A stretch of 64,000 nt of DNA, taken from the NCBI GenBank assembly GCA_910589415.1, contig OU342639.1, forward strand, positions 14,578,268 through 14,642,267, given 5' to 3'. Made by a program: the position numbers and the translations under genes. This stretch comes from Malachius bipustulatus (Eukaryota > Arthropoda > Insecta > Coleoptera > Melyridae). Positions 1-10,368 of this stretch are shown in pieces (position 1 is the stretch's first letter; each line of letters opens with the position of its first letter). The notes below the pieces were generated by a model. The model was not told where the DNA came from. It saw only the letters and a program-made list of their open reading frames with translations, and did no database searches.

Positions 1-2284
1 AGAAAAAAAACTTATGAAAATGTTTTATCTTTTTGGCCCAAATTGAAATTAAAATTCCATTACTACGATGTATTAAATCGTTTTTGTTGCTGTTAAATGT
101 ATAACAAGTCCTATGATTAACAATTATAAACAACTTAGAATTTAATCTTAACTTCGTAAGTATAAAATATACATCATTATAACACCTATGTAGTAATTTT
201 CAATATTGTTTATCATATTACAGATAGCCCTGATGATGAACAATGAAATAAAATTCGAGAGCTTGGCAAAGAAAAAAGAGTGTTCTTTTCTTAAAACGAA
301 TTCATTCCCAACTAATTCTTAATATCATTCATAATAGGACAGTCATTTTGACAGTGCATGGCAAGTGATATTACTGACACTCGCGCTGTATCTCTGTCTC
401 TGTCCTTCTGTCACTCTCTCAATGATATCTCCCTTGGAGAAATTCATCAATATTATTCTCAAAACTCCCTCAGGTGCCGTACTTCACTCTTGGATTCTGA
501 AAGCTGGGAGTTGCAACTCTATGGGCTATTCTCTAGTGATGTTTTTTTTACCTTGTCGATTAAGCTAAACTGATACACATCAACTAAAATCAAATTCTAT
601 GCACATGAAAGGGATGAAGATTGAGTATGATTGTAGTGGAAAATACAATTAACAGACTGACTGATCAAATAATTAACGCGAATGTGGCACAATTCTGATT
701 CGTACTAGAACTCACAAAGCATCTAGATCTACTAAAGAGCGGACCACTTTATTTGGTCTTCGGCCCAAGTGGTAGTGAAGTGATTTATGCTTGATATTGG
801 ATTTGATCAATTTAATTAATTATTGTATTGAGACATCTTCATTAATGGTAGATAAACAGGAAAAGCAAATAGGATGTGAAATATTGGCATTATTTCCTAT
901 TCCCTTAATCAGCAGAATAATTCAATAATAATATTCGTTCTGGATATTTACCGTTGAGTTAATTTATTATTAATTGCAATGTTTCGTGTTAGCCGCACGC
1001 TCCACTCGTACCGCCGACCGTGGAGGACTCAATTCAGATTTGAGTTATTTTGTAGTAGCAATTATGTCTCTATTATGATTTGCCGATTGTTATTTCGGCA
1101 AACCGCAAAATAAGCCTAATTAAAGGACATAATATTCCCTTGAATTTCATAACGAAGATAGTTTGCATATCAGCGTCTCCTTTCGTCCTGCAATCATTGT
1201 GAAAATACGCATTACCATAAATATCCTGTTCCCTTGGGATTTATACACGCACACAAAGACACCCTTACACACACGCACCCACATACAAAACATTAATTAG
1301 TCCCGGAAATCAATCGATGAATTCATTTAGATTTTATCGTGGTTCTTAATTATTCGGCAAACAAATTGAGCAAAAAAATGGAGGAAATATTACCAATTAT
1401 TAACAAGAATCTATTTACCCTGCTCCAGATCACGCGACATAATTGTTTCACTTCTATTTCTGACGTTATTTCTGACCTGGTGCAGCATCTACACGGGGCA
1501 AAGATTACATATTATGTTTAATTCATAATAATTATTCCATCGAAAAAATAATTTAGTAATGGCTGTTTTTTTACATTTGAATTTTTACATCGGCGTGTCA
1601 GAGAAATCCGTATTTTTAGAATAGAGTACCAGAGGTGTACTTTAGAGGTAGTGAGGGAGAATAGAACGTAAGAGAGAGTACTAAGGGATCCTGAAATTTT
1701 GACTTCCGATTTCTGATATCGAAGCGCGGTAACACGGAGCCAGGGGCGAAGTTTTGGGGCAGAGGGGCATAAAAAGACCGATGCTCTTGGACTGGTGCAC
1801 CAAGGTGCTTGAGCCTGAAAGTCACTGGTAGATCAAATACCACTGATCATTATATAAAAGGAGGGACTCGAGGATCACTTCCGACGGAGTGTGATTTAGA
1901 ATTGAAAAATGTTCGCTTTAGTATACAATTTCTTGTATGTGAATAAACATGAAATTTGTCTAAGATGTTAGAGATCGCTAAATAAGAGATAAGGATAAAA
2001 CCTTTTCCTACGACCACTATACAAAACACTACTTTGCGCATCGTTTTTTGTGCGCAAACAAGCAGATTTCTCACGTATCCAAAACTGTGCGTAAAAGTGA
2101 CATAACGCATAGCCCAAAATCGTTTCCGTACAGTTTTGGTATTTGGTATTTGGTATTATAACTAAATGCGAGAGATGGTTTATATGGTCCCAAACACTGA
2201 AGCTAGCGGGCTTATTGTATTTCTCACATTTAGATTTTCCTTGATTAGAAGAGCTCCGTTCCTTTGACAAGGTTCAGCAGTCCG
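1..2284. other. AT-rich intergenic sequence, no gene seen
   Basis: Short open frames of 60-100 codons occur on both strands, but none resembles a known family or has a consistent codon pattern. A CA-rich simple stretch lies near 1250-1290. A small GC-rich patch near 990-1025 can pair locally. I see no repeat boundary or RNA gene. Confidence 0.5.
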
Positions 2285-2827
2285 CTAACCAAGGTTTTTT
2301 CCGCCAGATGGCTCCCGGGACTGATTGGTCGTAGGACCACATACTGGACACTCGAATATCACATGAGAAGCTGTCTCGTCTTCTTCATTGCAGAGTCTAC
2401 AAACTGGTTCTTCTCTGTATATCCCCAGTTTATGTAGGTGTACTCTTAGGTGGCAGTGTCCTTTGAGAAGACCCACCACCGTTCTGATCTGCAATCTGTT
2501 TAGTTGCAGTATCTGTCTGGCAAGGTTTTGAGAGGGCTCCTTGATCATCACCTTACCATGTTTGTTTCCTGTTATACGGATCCAGTGTGCTCTATGTTGG
2601 GTTCTTACCCACTGAGCCACCGCCCCGCGTACAGTGTTCCTTGGGATGCCAAACACTGGTTCGGGCCCAGTGTAGTTCATCCCAGCGCCTTTCTTGGCTA
2701 GTTGATCTGCAGCCTCATTACCAGGCGTCCCACGGTGACCCGGAACCCAAACTAGTGTCACCATGTTGCACCTGGCTAAGTCAATGAGGTCTTGCAGGCA
2801 TTCCCAGAACAGTTTTAATGTGAACAA
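2285..2827 (-). pseudogene. LINE ORF2 C-terminal fragment: RNase H and zinc-knuckle tail
   Basis: This 180-codon open stretch is the 3' part of a non-LTR retrotransposon polyprotein. Near residues 24-46 it has the RNase H core TLVWVPGHRGTPGNEAADQL, with the conserved H, G, N and AD residues of LINE-encoded RNase H, which removes RNA from RNA:DNA hybrids during target-primed reverse transcription. Near residues 142-162 it has a CxxC...H...C cluster (CRLCNEED, then HVIFECPVC), the cysteine/histidine tail common in I, R1 and Jockey-type elements. No reverse transcriptase precedes it: homology stops at about 2827, so the copy is truncated at both sides. The apparent start codon is only the first ATG after the break. 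A diverged relative of the RNase H part lies at 21580-21712 on the same strand. Clade assignment is uncertain. Confidence 0.82.
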
Positions 2828-3354
2828 TAGTGATGGGCGGTAACTGAGAACTCAACTGTTACTTATTGTTAATGGAATAACTATTCATTTAAAGCTTCAA
2901 GGTAATAAAATAAACACAAATGGGATAACATAGAACCCGACAAGACTATAAAATACACTCATTATTCTCTTGTGGCAGTAATTATTAAAATTTACGAGTT
3001 GATCGCTAATAACATCATTGGTAGCGTTCAAATCAAATTCACGAACGTGAAAACTCGCACACCTCTAACTTCAATCGACGACGCACAGTCGCCTGCGTTG
3101 TGTAGAAGTTGCATATCAATGATATACTAACCTCTCTTAAATCATTGTTATTATCTACCACGTCTCCACGCTCACGTCACCTATTTTTAGTTTATACGGG
3201 TCTAATAATAAATAATAATAATATTGTCGGTAGAATTCAATGATTTTACAGTATATAATAGTAATAATAAAAAGTCATTGGTAGAATTGAAAATAATACC
3301 TACCTAGGTTGGTAGTCTGAAAAAATAAACTTTAGTTAGGTACCTATCATTATA
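2828..3354. other. AT-rich spacer between LINE fragment and small recombinase-like ORF
   Basis: No open frame or clear repeat. A run of AATAATAATA-like simple sequence sits near 3205-3225. The stretch could be the 5' flank of the small element that follows, but I see no terminal repeat that would prove it. Confidence 0.35.
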
Positions 3355-3564
3355 ATGGATTGTAATTCCTCTGAATCTGAAGCAGAAAATACACCACCTG
3401 AAGTCAGAAAACAAGCAGGTTTGTGTTCTTTGAATTTGCTACCAGTAGTTTCGAGAGAAAAATACGAATCTGCTTATAAACATTTCATAAATTGGAGAAA
3501 AGGTCATAAAAGCAGAGCATTGTCAGAAAAAATAATTTATGTGTTAAATTTGTTAAATAATTAA
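3355..3564 (+). pseudogene. Small ORF like the N-terminus of a Crypton-type tyrosine recombinase
   Basis: Sixty-nine codons open with an acidic leader (MDCNSSESEAENTPPEVR), followed by LNLLP and an EKYESAYKHFINWRK segment. This arrangement resembles the N-terminal SAM-like, core-binding region of tyrosine recombinase-like proteins of insect Crypton-type elements, which use a tyrosine nucleophile to cut and rejoin DNA. The catalytic domain (Arg-His-Arg-Tyr) is absent: the frame ends in TAA just after the helical region. A perfect-arm hairpin follows 30 bp downstream. The start is the first ATG with a plausible context (ATAATGG). It may be a truncated copy carried in a non-autonomous element, or a domesticated short protein. 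The assignment rests on recalled family character, not on a search. Confidence 0.4.
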
Positions 3565-3593
3565 TCTATTAAATTGTGGTCGTAGGAAAAGTA

Positions 3594-3667
3594 CTGTGTG
3601 AAGCACGTGCGGAAAAGAAATTTCACACTCGTGAGAAATTTTCTCTTTTCCGCACTTGTTTCACAAT
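3594..3667. repeat. Perfect-arm hairpin (palindromic repeat) next to the small ORF
   Basis: The left arm TGTGAAGCACGTGCGGAAAA is mirrored by TTTTCCGCACTTGTTTCACA, with an internal GAAATTTC/GAGAAATT pairing and a loop of a few bases around 3628. It could act as a transposon terminal structure or as a transcription end hairpin for the ORF at 3355. A larger hairpin of similar style, but different sequence, lies at 45160-45264. Confidence 0.75.
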
Positions 3668-5183
3668 ATACTATAATTGAATAATTGTTAGGAAAGAGGT
3701 ACTTAATAATTCTGATTTTACCGTAGAAACGTTACAACGTTACATCAGTTGAACTACCTAGTGATGCTCTGTAACAACTTCATTGACAGACATGTCCGAT
3801 AAAATTCGACCAACGTTCAGCGCTATCCGGTATGACAATGCGCAGGTATATTTTGTAATACATTTAATAAAATATTTGGAATTGTAAAGGTAAAATCAAG
3901 ATTTGTACTAAAATTGTTGCGGATAACTAAGATCCGAAGGATTCTGAGGCCAAAATATAACTTTATCTGCATTTTAAAAAGTGGGTCGTTCACGTTATTC
4001 ACAACCTGGTAAATACCGCTTCATGTGAACCGTAACAGCGTGAATGTTTGTCTAATTCATATTGCAGTGTTTCTCTTTTCCTGAATTCTTTCCAAAAGAC
4101 CTGCTGCAGATGCAAACTTAAATCTGTCTTCTATATCGATCCCAGTATATGTGATGATTTATTCGAGCTTGACCCACTTTCACACATTCTACGCTAAACT
4201 ATACAGGGAGAAACTACAAAAAAATCTCACCTTACTTAAATTAACTCAAGGCAATATGACATTAATGGACTCGATTTGAATAAGCTACAATACATAATGA
4301 AACTTCGTAGGTGGGTATACAAATTTTTCTCATGTGGAATTTTTACGTTACCAAAACGTTTTGTTCGAATTTAAGCTTGCATTGCTTTTAACAGATTAAA
4401 AGTAAGCATATGGGCTTTGAATGGGCCTACGTATAAACTCAGCGTTTGAAGTTGACCCTTTTGCATACAAATATTCGGAACCAGAGCCTTGTTTCTAGAG
4501 GTTGCTTTCTCAAAGTGATAGTTTCAATATAACGGAATCCTGGCTGCTTTAATGGAATTATACTTCCGGTAAATACACTTTAAACTCAAACCTTCTTCCT
4601 AGAATAAATTCACTTGGTTCATCTCGATATACTATTAAGAAGCGGCTTTAAATTTGACTCTGAAGGCATGTTTTCGAATCGATAAGATATAATGAAAGAT
4701 GACTAAGAATATTTTATGTTGGATTAGTATATGCTGGGGAGGGAGACGTGTGTGTTTAAAATGTACTCCTAGTCTATAAATTTAACTTTGGCTGAATTGG
4801 TATACTATAATATGTATTGTTTTATGATAGGGATTACATGTGGATGAAAAATTCGTTGAAACCGATGGGAAAATCGAAAAACCTAGGGATTATAAATCGA
4901 CGTTTGACACGCAAATCTGAGGTACGAAAATGCATCGTTGAGAATGCATGAAACATGAATTCGGTACGAAAACTTTAACTGAACTGATTGGAAAAAGTTG
5001 AGAATAATAGCTGGATTCTATTATTGATTTCCTGATCAAATATTAATCTACTTCTTATTAGAATGACATATATAAAAATTTCAAAGAAGATTTTTTATTG
5101 CAATCGACATAGGATCTTTTTTACCAAAACGATTGGACTAGTAAAATACAGAGTGTTACATTTTTAATTACTTAGAATTATTT
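3668..5183. other. AT-rich sequence, nothing recognised
   Basis: About 1.5 kb with no long open frame, no clear inverted repeat and no motif I can name. It ends where homology to the 3' part of LINE B begins on the minus strand. Confidence 0.45.
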
Positions 5184-6018
5184 CTACATTAGTTCTACTG
5201 GATGAACCACAGCCAATCTGGCACATGGACGAGGCACCAGGAAATTGACCCTGATGAGTAGGTAGCTACAATCTATGAAATGATTAAGTAAGTTTAAGAG
5301 AAACTTATTCCCCCCAGTAACCCGCCTCAAATAGAGAGAAGGAAAAGAAGTAAAACCAAATCTAGCCCACAACAGATCATTATCATAACCTCTCGGAGGA
5401 AACCGACCATCCAACCGATAACATAGGTATTTCAAAAATGATTTCTGAACGAGTTATATGTACTTGGTACATAGGGTACCAGATTACGCTACAATACTCT
5501 ATAATAGATCTCACTAGAGAATAAAATAGGATGTGTATTGACTGCATGTATATTAGAGAAACCCCTGCAACTTCTGCAAATAAAATCATATGCCATAAAA
5601 GCTCTCGCAACCACATTATCAATATCAAACAGGACGCCCAAGTCTCTAACCTCCTCCAGCTGCTCAATATATGAGTAATCATATAATTAAAAGTAATGAT
5701 ATTTAGAGACCTGCTGGTGTAACTTAGCACCCAGCACTGCGGCATATTAAGATACAAATGGTTTTTATAACACCACTCGCTAACAGAAAATATATCCTGC
5801 TGAAGGTCCACGCATTCCGCAATCGATTTCACAACCCTAAATAGCTTTAGATCATCTGCAAACAAACTTTTCGCAATTAATACCTTCAACTATATCATTT
5901 GTAACGAAATCCGAGGCTTTCGTTGATAATTATTATTTATTTCATTCTTAGATGGGTTTATCTGGAATGATACAGTTTTTACGACAGTGATTAGCAGGTT
6001 ATCTCCAACAGCACCGGC

Positions 6019-6026
6019 TATATAAA
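6019..6026 (+). promoter_or_regulatory. TATA box of solo LTR copy 1
   Basis: TATATAAA lies in the LTR and is followed about 30 bp downstream by a possible initiator (TCGACAGAG). The equivalent sequence is conserved in the second copy at 27608-27616 on the minus strand, which supports its role as the U3 promoter. Confidence 0.55.
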
Positions 6027-6700
6027 GAGCACCAGCTGAAGACTCGACAGAGTGCATCGTGAGGAATTGACTTGCGAACAACTCTCTCTCCTGGGTGAAT
6101 TGAGCCCGGAAATCAGCTGGGGCATGTAGTGAGTGCCCCATACAGTATACATAGCCGGATACAGTAGGTCGATGAACTGAGTTGACCGAACCGTAACCCG
6201 GCATCGGATGCGCGACCAGAGTGAAGTGAGTTCTGGCCGGCGACCGATCAGAATAGGTAATCAACCGGAACTGCATTGAGGTTCCGGCAGATCCCTTCAT
6301 TCCCTACCCGGCCTATATTGAGGGCCGGATCCAGTAACAGCCGTCCCGAGGTCGTAGTGAGGCATCGGGAGCGGCTTTTTGTTTCAGAGAGCGCCTGAAA
6401 ACGAAGGTAATCGCCCGGAGGGCCCCGAGACGCGTATCTTGCATACGGTCGGGGACAGCGCAGATCGTGCGGCGGCGGTGGAATTACTGACGATGAACGG
6501 CAAGCAGCGAGGACACCAGCAGCAGCAGTACCGGAAAGGCCAATGGTAAACGAGGCCGCTTTCGACGCGGTTATCTGTAGCCAATCCGGTCACTATCCAG
6601 AACGAGGGCCACCCCCTTCCTCTCACTCAGAGGACGGAGCAACCCTAAGATCAGTTGTATGGATAATAGTACTATTTATTGTAATTATACTTCTTTTGTA

Positions 6701-6706
6701 AATAAA
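6701..6706 (+). terminator. Polyadenylation signal of solo LTR copy 1
   Basis: AATAAA near the 3' end of the LTR, conserved in position in the second copy (26954-26959, minus strand). It would set the R/U5 boundary of the element's transcript. Confidence 0.5.
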
Positions 6707-7425
6707 CCCTAACTATTTAATCGACTTGTCACGGGTACAAAGGGGCAATTATCCATTCCTGAGAACTCACCTCTACCCACAAAAAAATCCCGTTACAAGA
6801 TTATATCATTAATAAAAACAAGAACAGAAGAGGCACCAGGTTGGAATCTTAAGGAACTCCAGATCTAGGAATGATCATCTCTGAGTTATCACCCCGGTAC
6901 CTATCATATTGCTCTCTGCCTGCTAAGTATGATGGGAAGAGCCTCAACAGTGACCTGTTAAAACCAAAAGAGGACAGCTTAAGTAGCAATCCAGGTAAAT
7001 CGCATCAACCTGCTTTCGCGAGTCAATGGACTCAGAGATATTGCGAGAAGCAAGCCAAGTTAGTCACTGTGGAACGCCTGCCCATGAATCCGTGTTGGAA
7101 TTGTGTAAATTGTGATTTTGTCAAGGAATAGATTTTCTTGAACAAGAAAAATTCATAAATCTTTGCGAAGTTACACAGAATAGATATAGGCCTATAATTA
7201 GTGACATTGCTTACGTCTTACGTCACCTTTCTTAAAAACACGGCACATCAAAGCTCTCTTCGCAGATGTTCGGAAAAACGCAACTCTGAATGCTTAGGTT
7301 AAATAAATGAAAAAGAGGCTCAATTAAGACATTAGCACAGTATGATAAGCGAGTTCCGACATTCGCCTAGAGCTGCAAGAATCTCACCCTTAGAAACACC
7401 CGGCACGCCGACAGAACAAACCAGA

Positions 7426-7695
7426 AAATGTTCAAAAGACATCCCACCTAGAACAAGGCAGGGCAGAAGTACACGTCTAGCAGCAGTAGTTCATCCCCAT
7501 CAGGTCCTGTCAACTTATTTACAGACTTCTTTTATGTATAGAACCGCATCACTTTGGAAAATAATTCCTAGGGGTGTGTTACCTGGGGAATATAACCTGC
7601 AACAATTCAAAGTTAACGTGAATCGATATATCCGCTCATGCAAGGCTCCCAGAGCGTCATAGTGATCCCCTTGCAGTACATGTGAAATTTCAATG
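7426..7695 (+). mobile_element. LINE A 3'-end fragment
   Basis: The frame reads KCSKDIPPRTRQGRS, then SFMYRTASLW and EYNLQQFKVNVNRY, matching the C-terminus of the long LINE A ORF at 58312-59544. It ends with the GCTCCCAGAGCGTCATAG motif and a TGCAGTACATGTGAAATTT tail also found at the ends of the other LINE A copies. Only about 270 bp remain and the reverse transcriptase core is missing. It abuts the 5' edge of the LINE B copy on the opposite strand. Confidence 0.83.
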
Positions 7696-8039
7696 GAAAG
7701 GTACTTTTGTGAAGATAATTTCATGACGTGTATATTCGTGTAGAAGTGAGTTTCCCAAGCAAGATGAGTCCCCTCATTAAATTAGTTCGTTGAGGATTGT
7801 AAAGATTTTAAAATGTAAATATGCGTTATGTAGCTTTCAAGTTAATTTTCTTTTTCTAGTTTCAATATTCAGGTGGATTATTGACTGTCATATCCTGTTG
7901 CCTTGTAATATTATTACATATTTAGAGAATTATTGATTTATTTTGGATAAATAATAAGACTTATTTTATAATTGGACTGGTATCTGTTGGGCTTGGGAAA
8001 AAGCCCAACATTTTATCGCATTCATACTATATTCATACT
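7696..8039. other. Spacer between LINE A and LINE B fragments
   Basis: No coding signal. A short local hairpin, TGTTGGGCTTGGGAAAAAGCCCAACA, lies near 7985-8012. Confidence 0.4.
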
Positions 8040-9150
8040 ATGCTCGGATTTAGTTCACAACTTTGCAGTTTTTTTTTAGATCTTACCTCGAAGATCGTCA
8101 GTTTTATATTTTTTACAGGGGATATAGTTCATCTTTCTTCTATGCTACATCAGGTGTACCTCAAGATTCAAACTTGGGGCCGTTATTATTTTTGTATTTT
8201 ATAAATGATCTTGCTAATTCTATCCAGTGCGAGAAATTACTTTATGCTGACGACTTCGTAACTGCGGATGATTACACATTTCTTCAGGACCAAATAACAC
8301 AAGTTGGTAAATGGTGCCATCAGAATAATTTAGAGTTAAATTTATCGAAATGCAAAATAGTCACATATACAAAGAAAATAGGATCATTATTTCTCCGTAC
8401 GTTATAGGCGATGTTGTAAGTGTGGCCAGAAATGATTTTATCACGGATCTCGGTGTCACATTTGACTCAAAGTTCTCCTTTAATATGCACGTAGAAAGTA
8501 CGATAATTAAATATGTCAAAGTGTTAGGGTTTTTATATAAAAACTGCAAAGACTTCTCTAACATTGATGTGCTGAAGTTGTTATATTTTGTATTTGTCAG
8601 ATCACGCTTAGAGTATGGGGCTATTATTTGGTATCCCATATACAACATTCACGTAAACGTCTTGGTGGGCATCCAGAGATTTCTGAAGATGTTGTCATTT
8701 CAAATTAATGGAGTTTGAGTTCTTCTTCGTGGAGCTAGCCAGGACGTTTTGCTTGAACAGTTTCATGTTGACACTTTGGAAGTGCGAAGGAAGATGATCT
8801 CAGTTCATATTTTAGTACAACCTCCTAAATAATAAAATTTGCTGCTCATATCTGCTGAGTGGGGTTAACTTCTTGATGCCGCAGTTTGGGTTGAGATACT
8901 TCAGTACCTTCTATCGTTCGAAGCCTAACACAAATGTACTTGTACGATCGCCTATACATACGATGTGCAGTAACTTCAATGATATTTGTAGAGATTGTGA
9001 TATACACTTCATGACTTTGAATAGGTTTAAGTCTGTAGCTCGTGTTATTCTTCAATAATGTTCTCGATCGACAACTGTTGTTGCTTGTTCATGATGTACC
9101 TTTTAAATTGTCCTGTTATTGGTATTATACTGTTGGACAATGAATATATA
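8040..9150 (+). mobile_element. LINE B copy, 5'-truncated and frameshifted
   Basis: The reverse transcriptase palm is readable in pieces. SYLEDRQFYIFY, SGVPQDSNLGPLLF and LLYADDF (catalytic DD) lie in 8075-8265. SRLEYGAIIWYP, the post-RT region, is at 8603-8640. The C-terminal block NVLVRSPIHTMCSNFND is at 8930-8985. Frameshifts near 8400 and 8720 break the protein, and the usual PQG is PQD. The 3' tail (TGTTGGACAATGAATATATAAATAA near 9130) matches the tail of the copy at 50080, which marks the natural 3' end. It is the same family as 5184-7310 and 50080-51762. Confidence 0.86.
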
Positions 9151-10037
9151 AATAACACAAAAATATAGTCGTCGATCAAAACGTCATAAGCTATTATTCA
9201 TAAAAGATCAACATGTCTAAATTAGGAAACAAATGAAATAATTAAATATAACAAAGCGATAATTATAAGAACAACTTCACATAGAGATACATCACAACTT
9301 TGGCAATAGAACTTACGCAATCTCTATTCACTCGATCTAATTTATCGTAAGTTTCGTACAATTATATACTTGATGTAGACACTGTATTACAATTCTCCAA
9401 TTATCCCAGCCATGTTGTGGTGGTGTTGGTGCAATCGCTTATAATACGTTATACCGGGCATAATTATGAATTTCCCAAAGTAATTAACCTCCAGTTAGTA
9501 ATTTCTGAAACTTTTCAAAGCAGCTCAACTTCGGTACGTGTAGCAGGTACCTACCTTAAAATTATATGTTATTTAACAGAATATACACTTACCTGTTAGG
9601 AGTTTTTATATTTGAAATCTACAGTAAATCTAAGCAAAGAAGAAACGAAAAAAGAAAGTTGTTCGGTCTAACTTTTAACAAGCTTGTTTTATCGATTGGT
9701 TTATTCTGCTTAATCACTTTGCTTGTATCGCTTCTTATGTCGGGGTTGTATTGATTTGGCCGTGTTCAGGAAGAACATTGTAACAGAAGCCCAGGTAGAT
9801 GGAGGTTTATCCGAATTATCCTTTCACTCTTTATTGCAAAAAATATATACTTACTTGAGCTAAAATTTCCACTGAAAAATCAAATCATCCGAAATTTGCT
9901 TGTACCTAATGTCAGCTTGATAAATTATTCATAAATTCATCACTTTCGGAAATAATAATTATGCGAGTGCTTCAAAAAATCCACCAAAATATCTAAGCAA
10001 ATGTGCTTTTATGATATTTATTTTAATGAAGGTAATA
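9151..10037. other. AT-rich spacer, nothing recognised
   Basis: Short frames only (60-62 codons at 9417-9599 and 9566-9754). The second encodes a hydrophobic stretch that could look like a membrane segment, but its composition matches random AT-rich DNA. Confidence 0.4.
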
Positions 10038-10093
10038 TACAGGTGTCCCAGCTCATTCGAAGCGTTCTCTGCGGGCCAAACGATGGACTTTAA

Positions 10094-10108
10094 CCCTAGA
10101 ATACTAAC
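10094..10108 (+). repeat. piggyBac left terminal inverted repeat
   Basis: CCCTAGAATACTAAC directly after the TTAA at 10090-10093. It is an exact inverse match to 12598-12612. Confidence 0.93.
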
Positions 10109-10368
10109 CTACGTAAATTTTACGTGTCCGTTCTAGTTTTTCATTCGCCTTAGCAACAGTTTATGGAGTAGGAGGTTGCCAAGCCTGCAGTGCTCTCCCC
10201 ACCCCTTCCTTGTTTAAAGGAATAACTTGTTTATTCGTGTTTAGTTTGTTACCTATCTTGGTAGAGCCTGGAGTAAACCACTACACGTAATATTTACGTG
10301 AGATTAGTATTTACGTGTGAAAATTTGTACGTAAATTTAACGTGACATTATTATTTAGTGGTGATAGA

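Larger units (their letters stand above)
5900..6797 (+). mobile_element. Solo LTR (copy 1) of an LTR retrotransposon
   Basis: The 898-bp unit starts TGTAACGAAAT and ends ATCCCGTTACA, giving TG...CA ends and a 7-bp terminal inverted repeat. A second copy in opposite orientation lies at 26862-27735. Both keep a TATATAAAG box about 120 bp from the TG end and an AATAAA about 95 bp from the CA end, so U3-R-U5 reads on the plus strand here. No internal coding region or primer-binding site adjoins it, so it is a solo LTR left by recombination. Both flanks carry TATATCATT (5891-5899 and 6802-6810); on the right it is separated from the LTR by AGAT. That does not fit a simple 4-5 bp duplication. Gypsy or BEL origin is undecided. 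Confidence 0.72.
5184..7310 (-). mobile_element. Decayed LINE B copy (reverse transcriptase), split by a solo LTR
   Basis: Read on the minus strand from about 7310 down to 5184, this follows the better LINE B copy at 50314-51762 block by block, with frameshifts and stops. In order: FKKGDV (7220-7240), QHGFMGRRSTVTNLACFSQY (7050-7120), YLAGREQY (6920-6945), SGVP and the degraded QGSNLGPLLF block (6830-6870), FADDLK (5840-5860) carrying the catalytic aspartates, and the C-terminal RGYDN/FIDC region (5270-5400). The reverse transcriptase would copy LINE RNA at a nicked target. The copy is interrupted at 5900-6797 by an LTR, exactly within the IND-I block before FADD. It cannot encode a working enzyme. 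The clade (CR1 or Jockey-like) is not resolved. Confidence 0.85.

Noticed and set aside
5890..6300. 136-codon frame on the minus strand
   Set aside because: It spans the LTR start and is antisense to the LTR transcript. The homologous region of copy 2 reads differently.
10342..10368. GTG as start of the piggyBac transposase
   Set aside because: Eukaryotic initiation favours the ATG at 10369, and the nine extra residues overlap the subterminal repeats.
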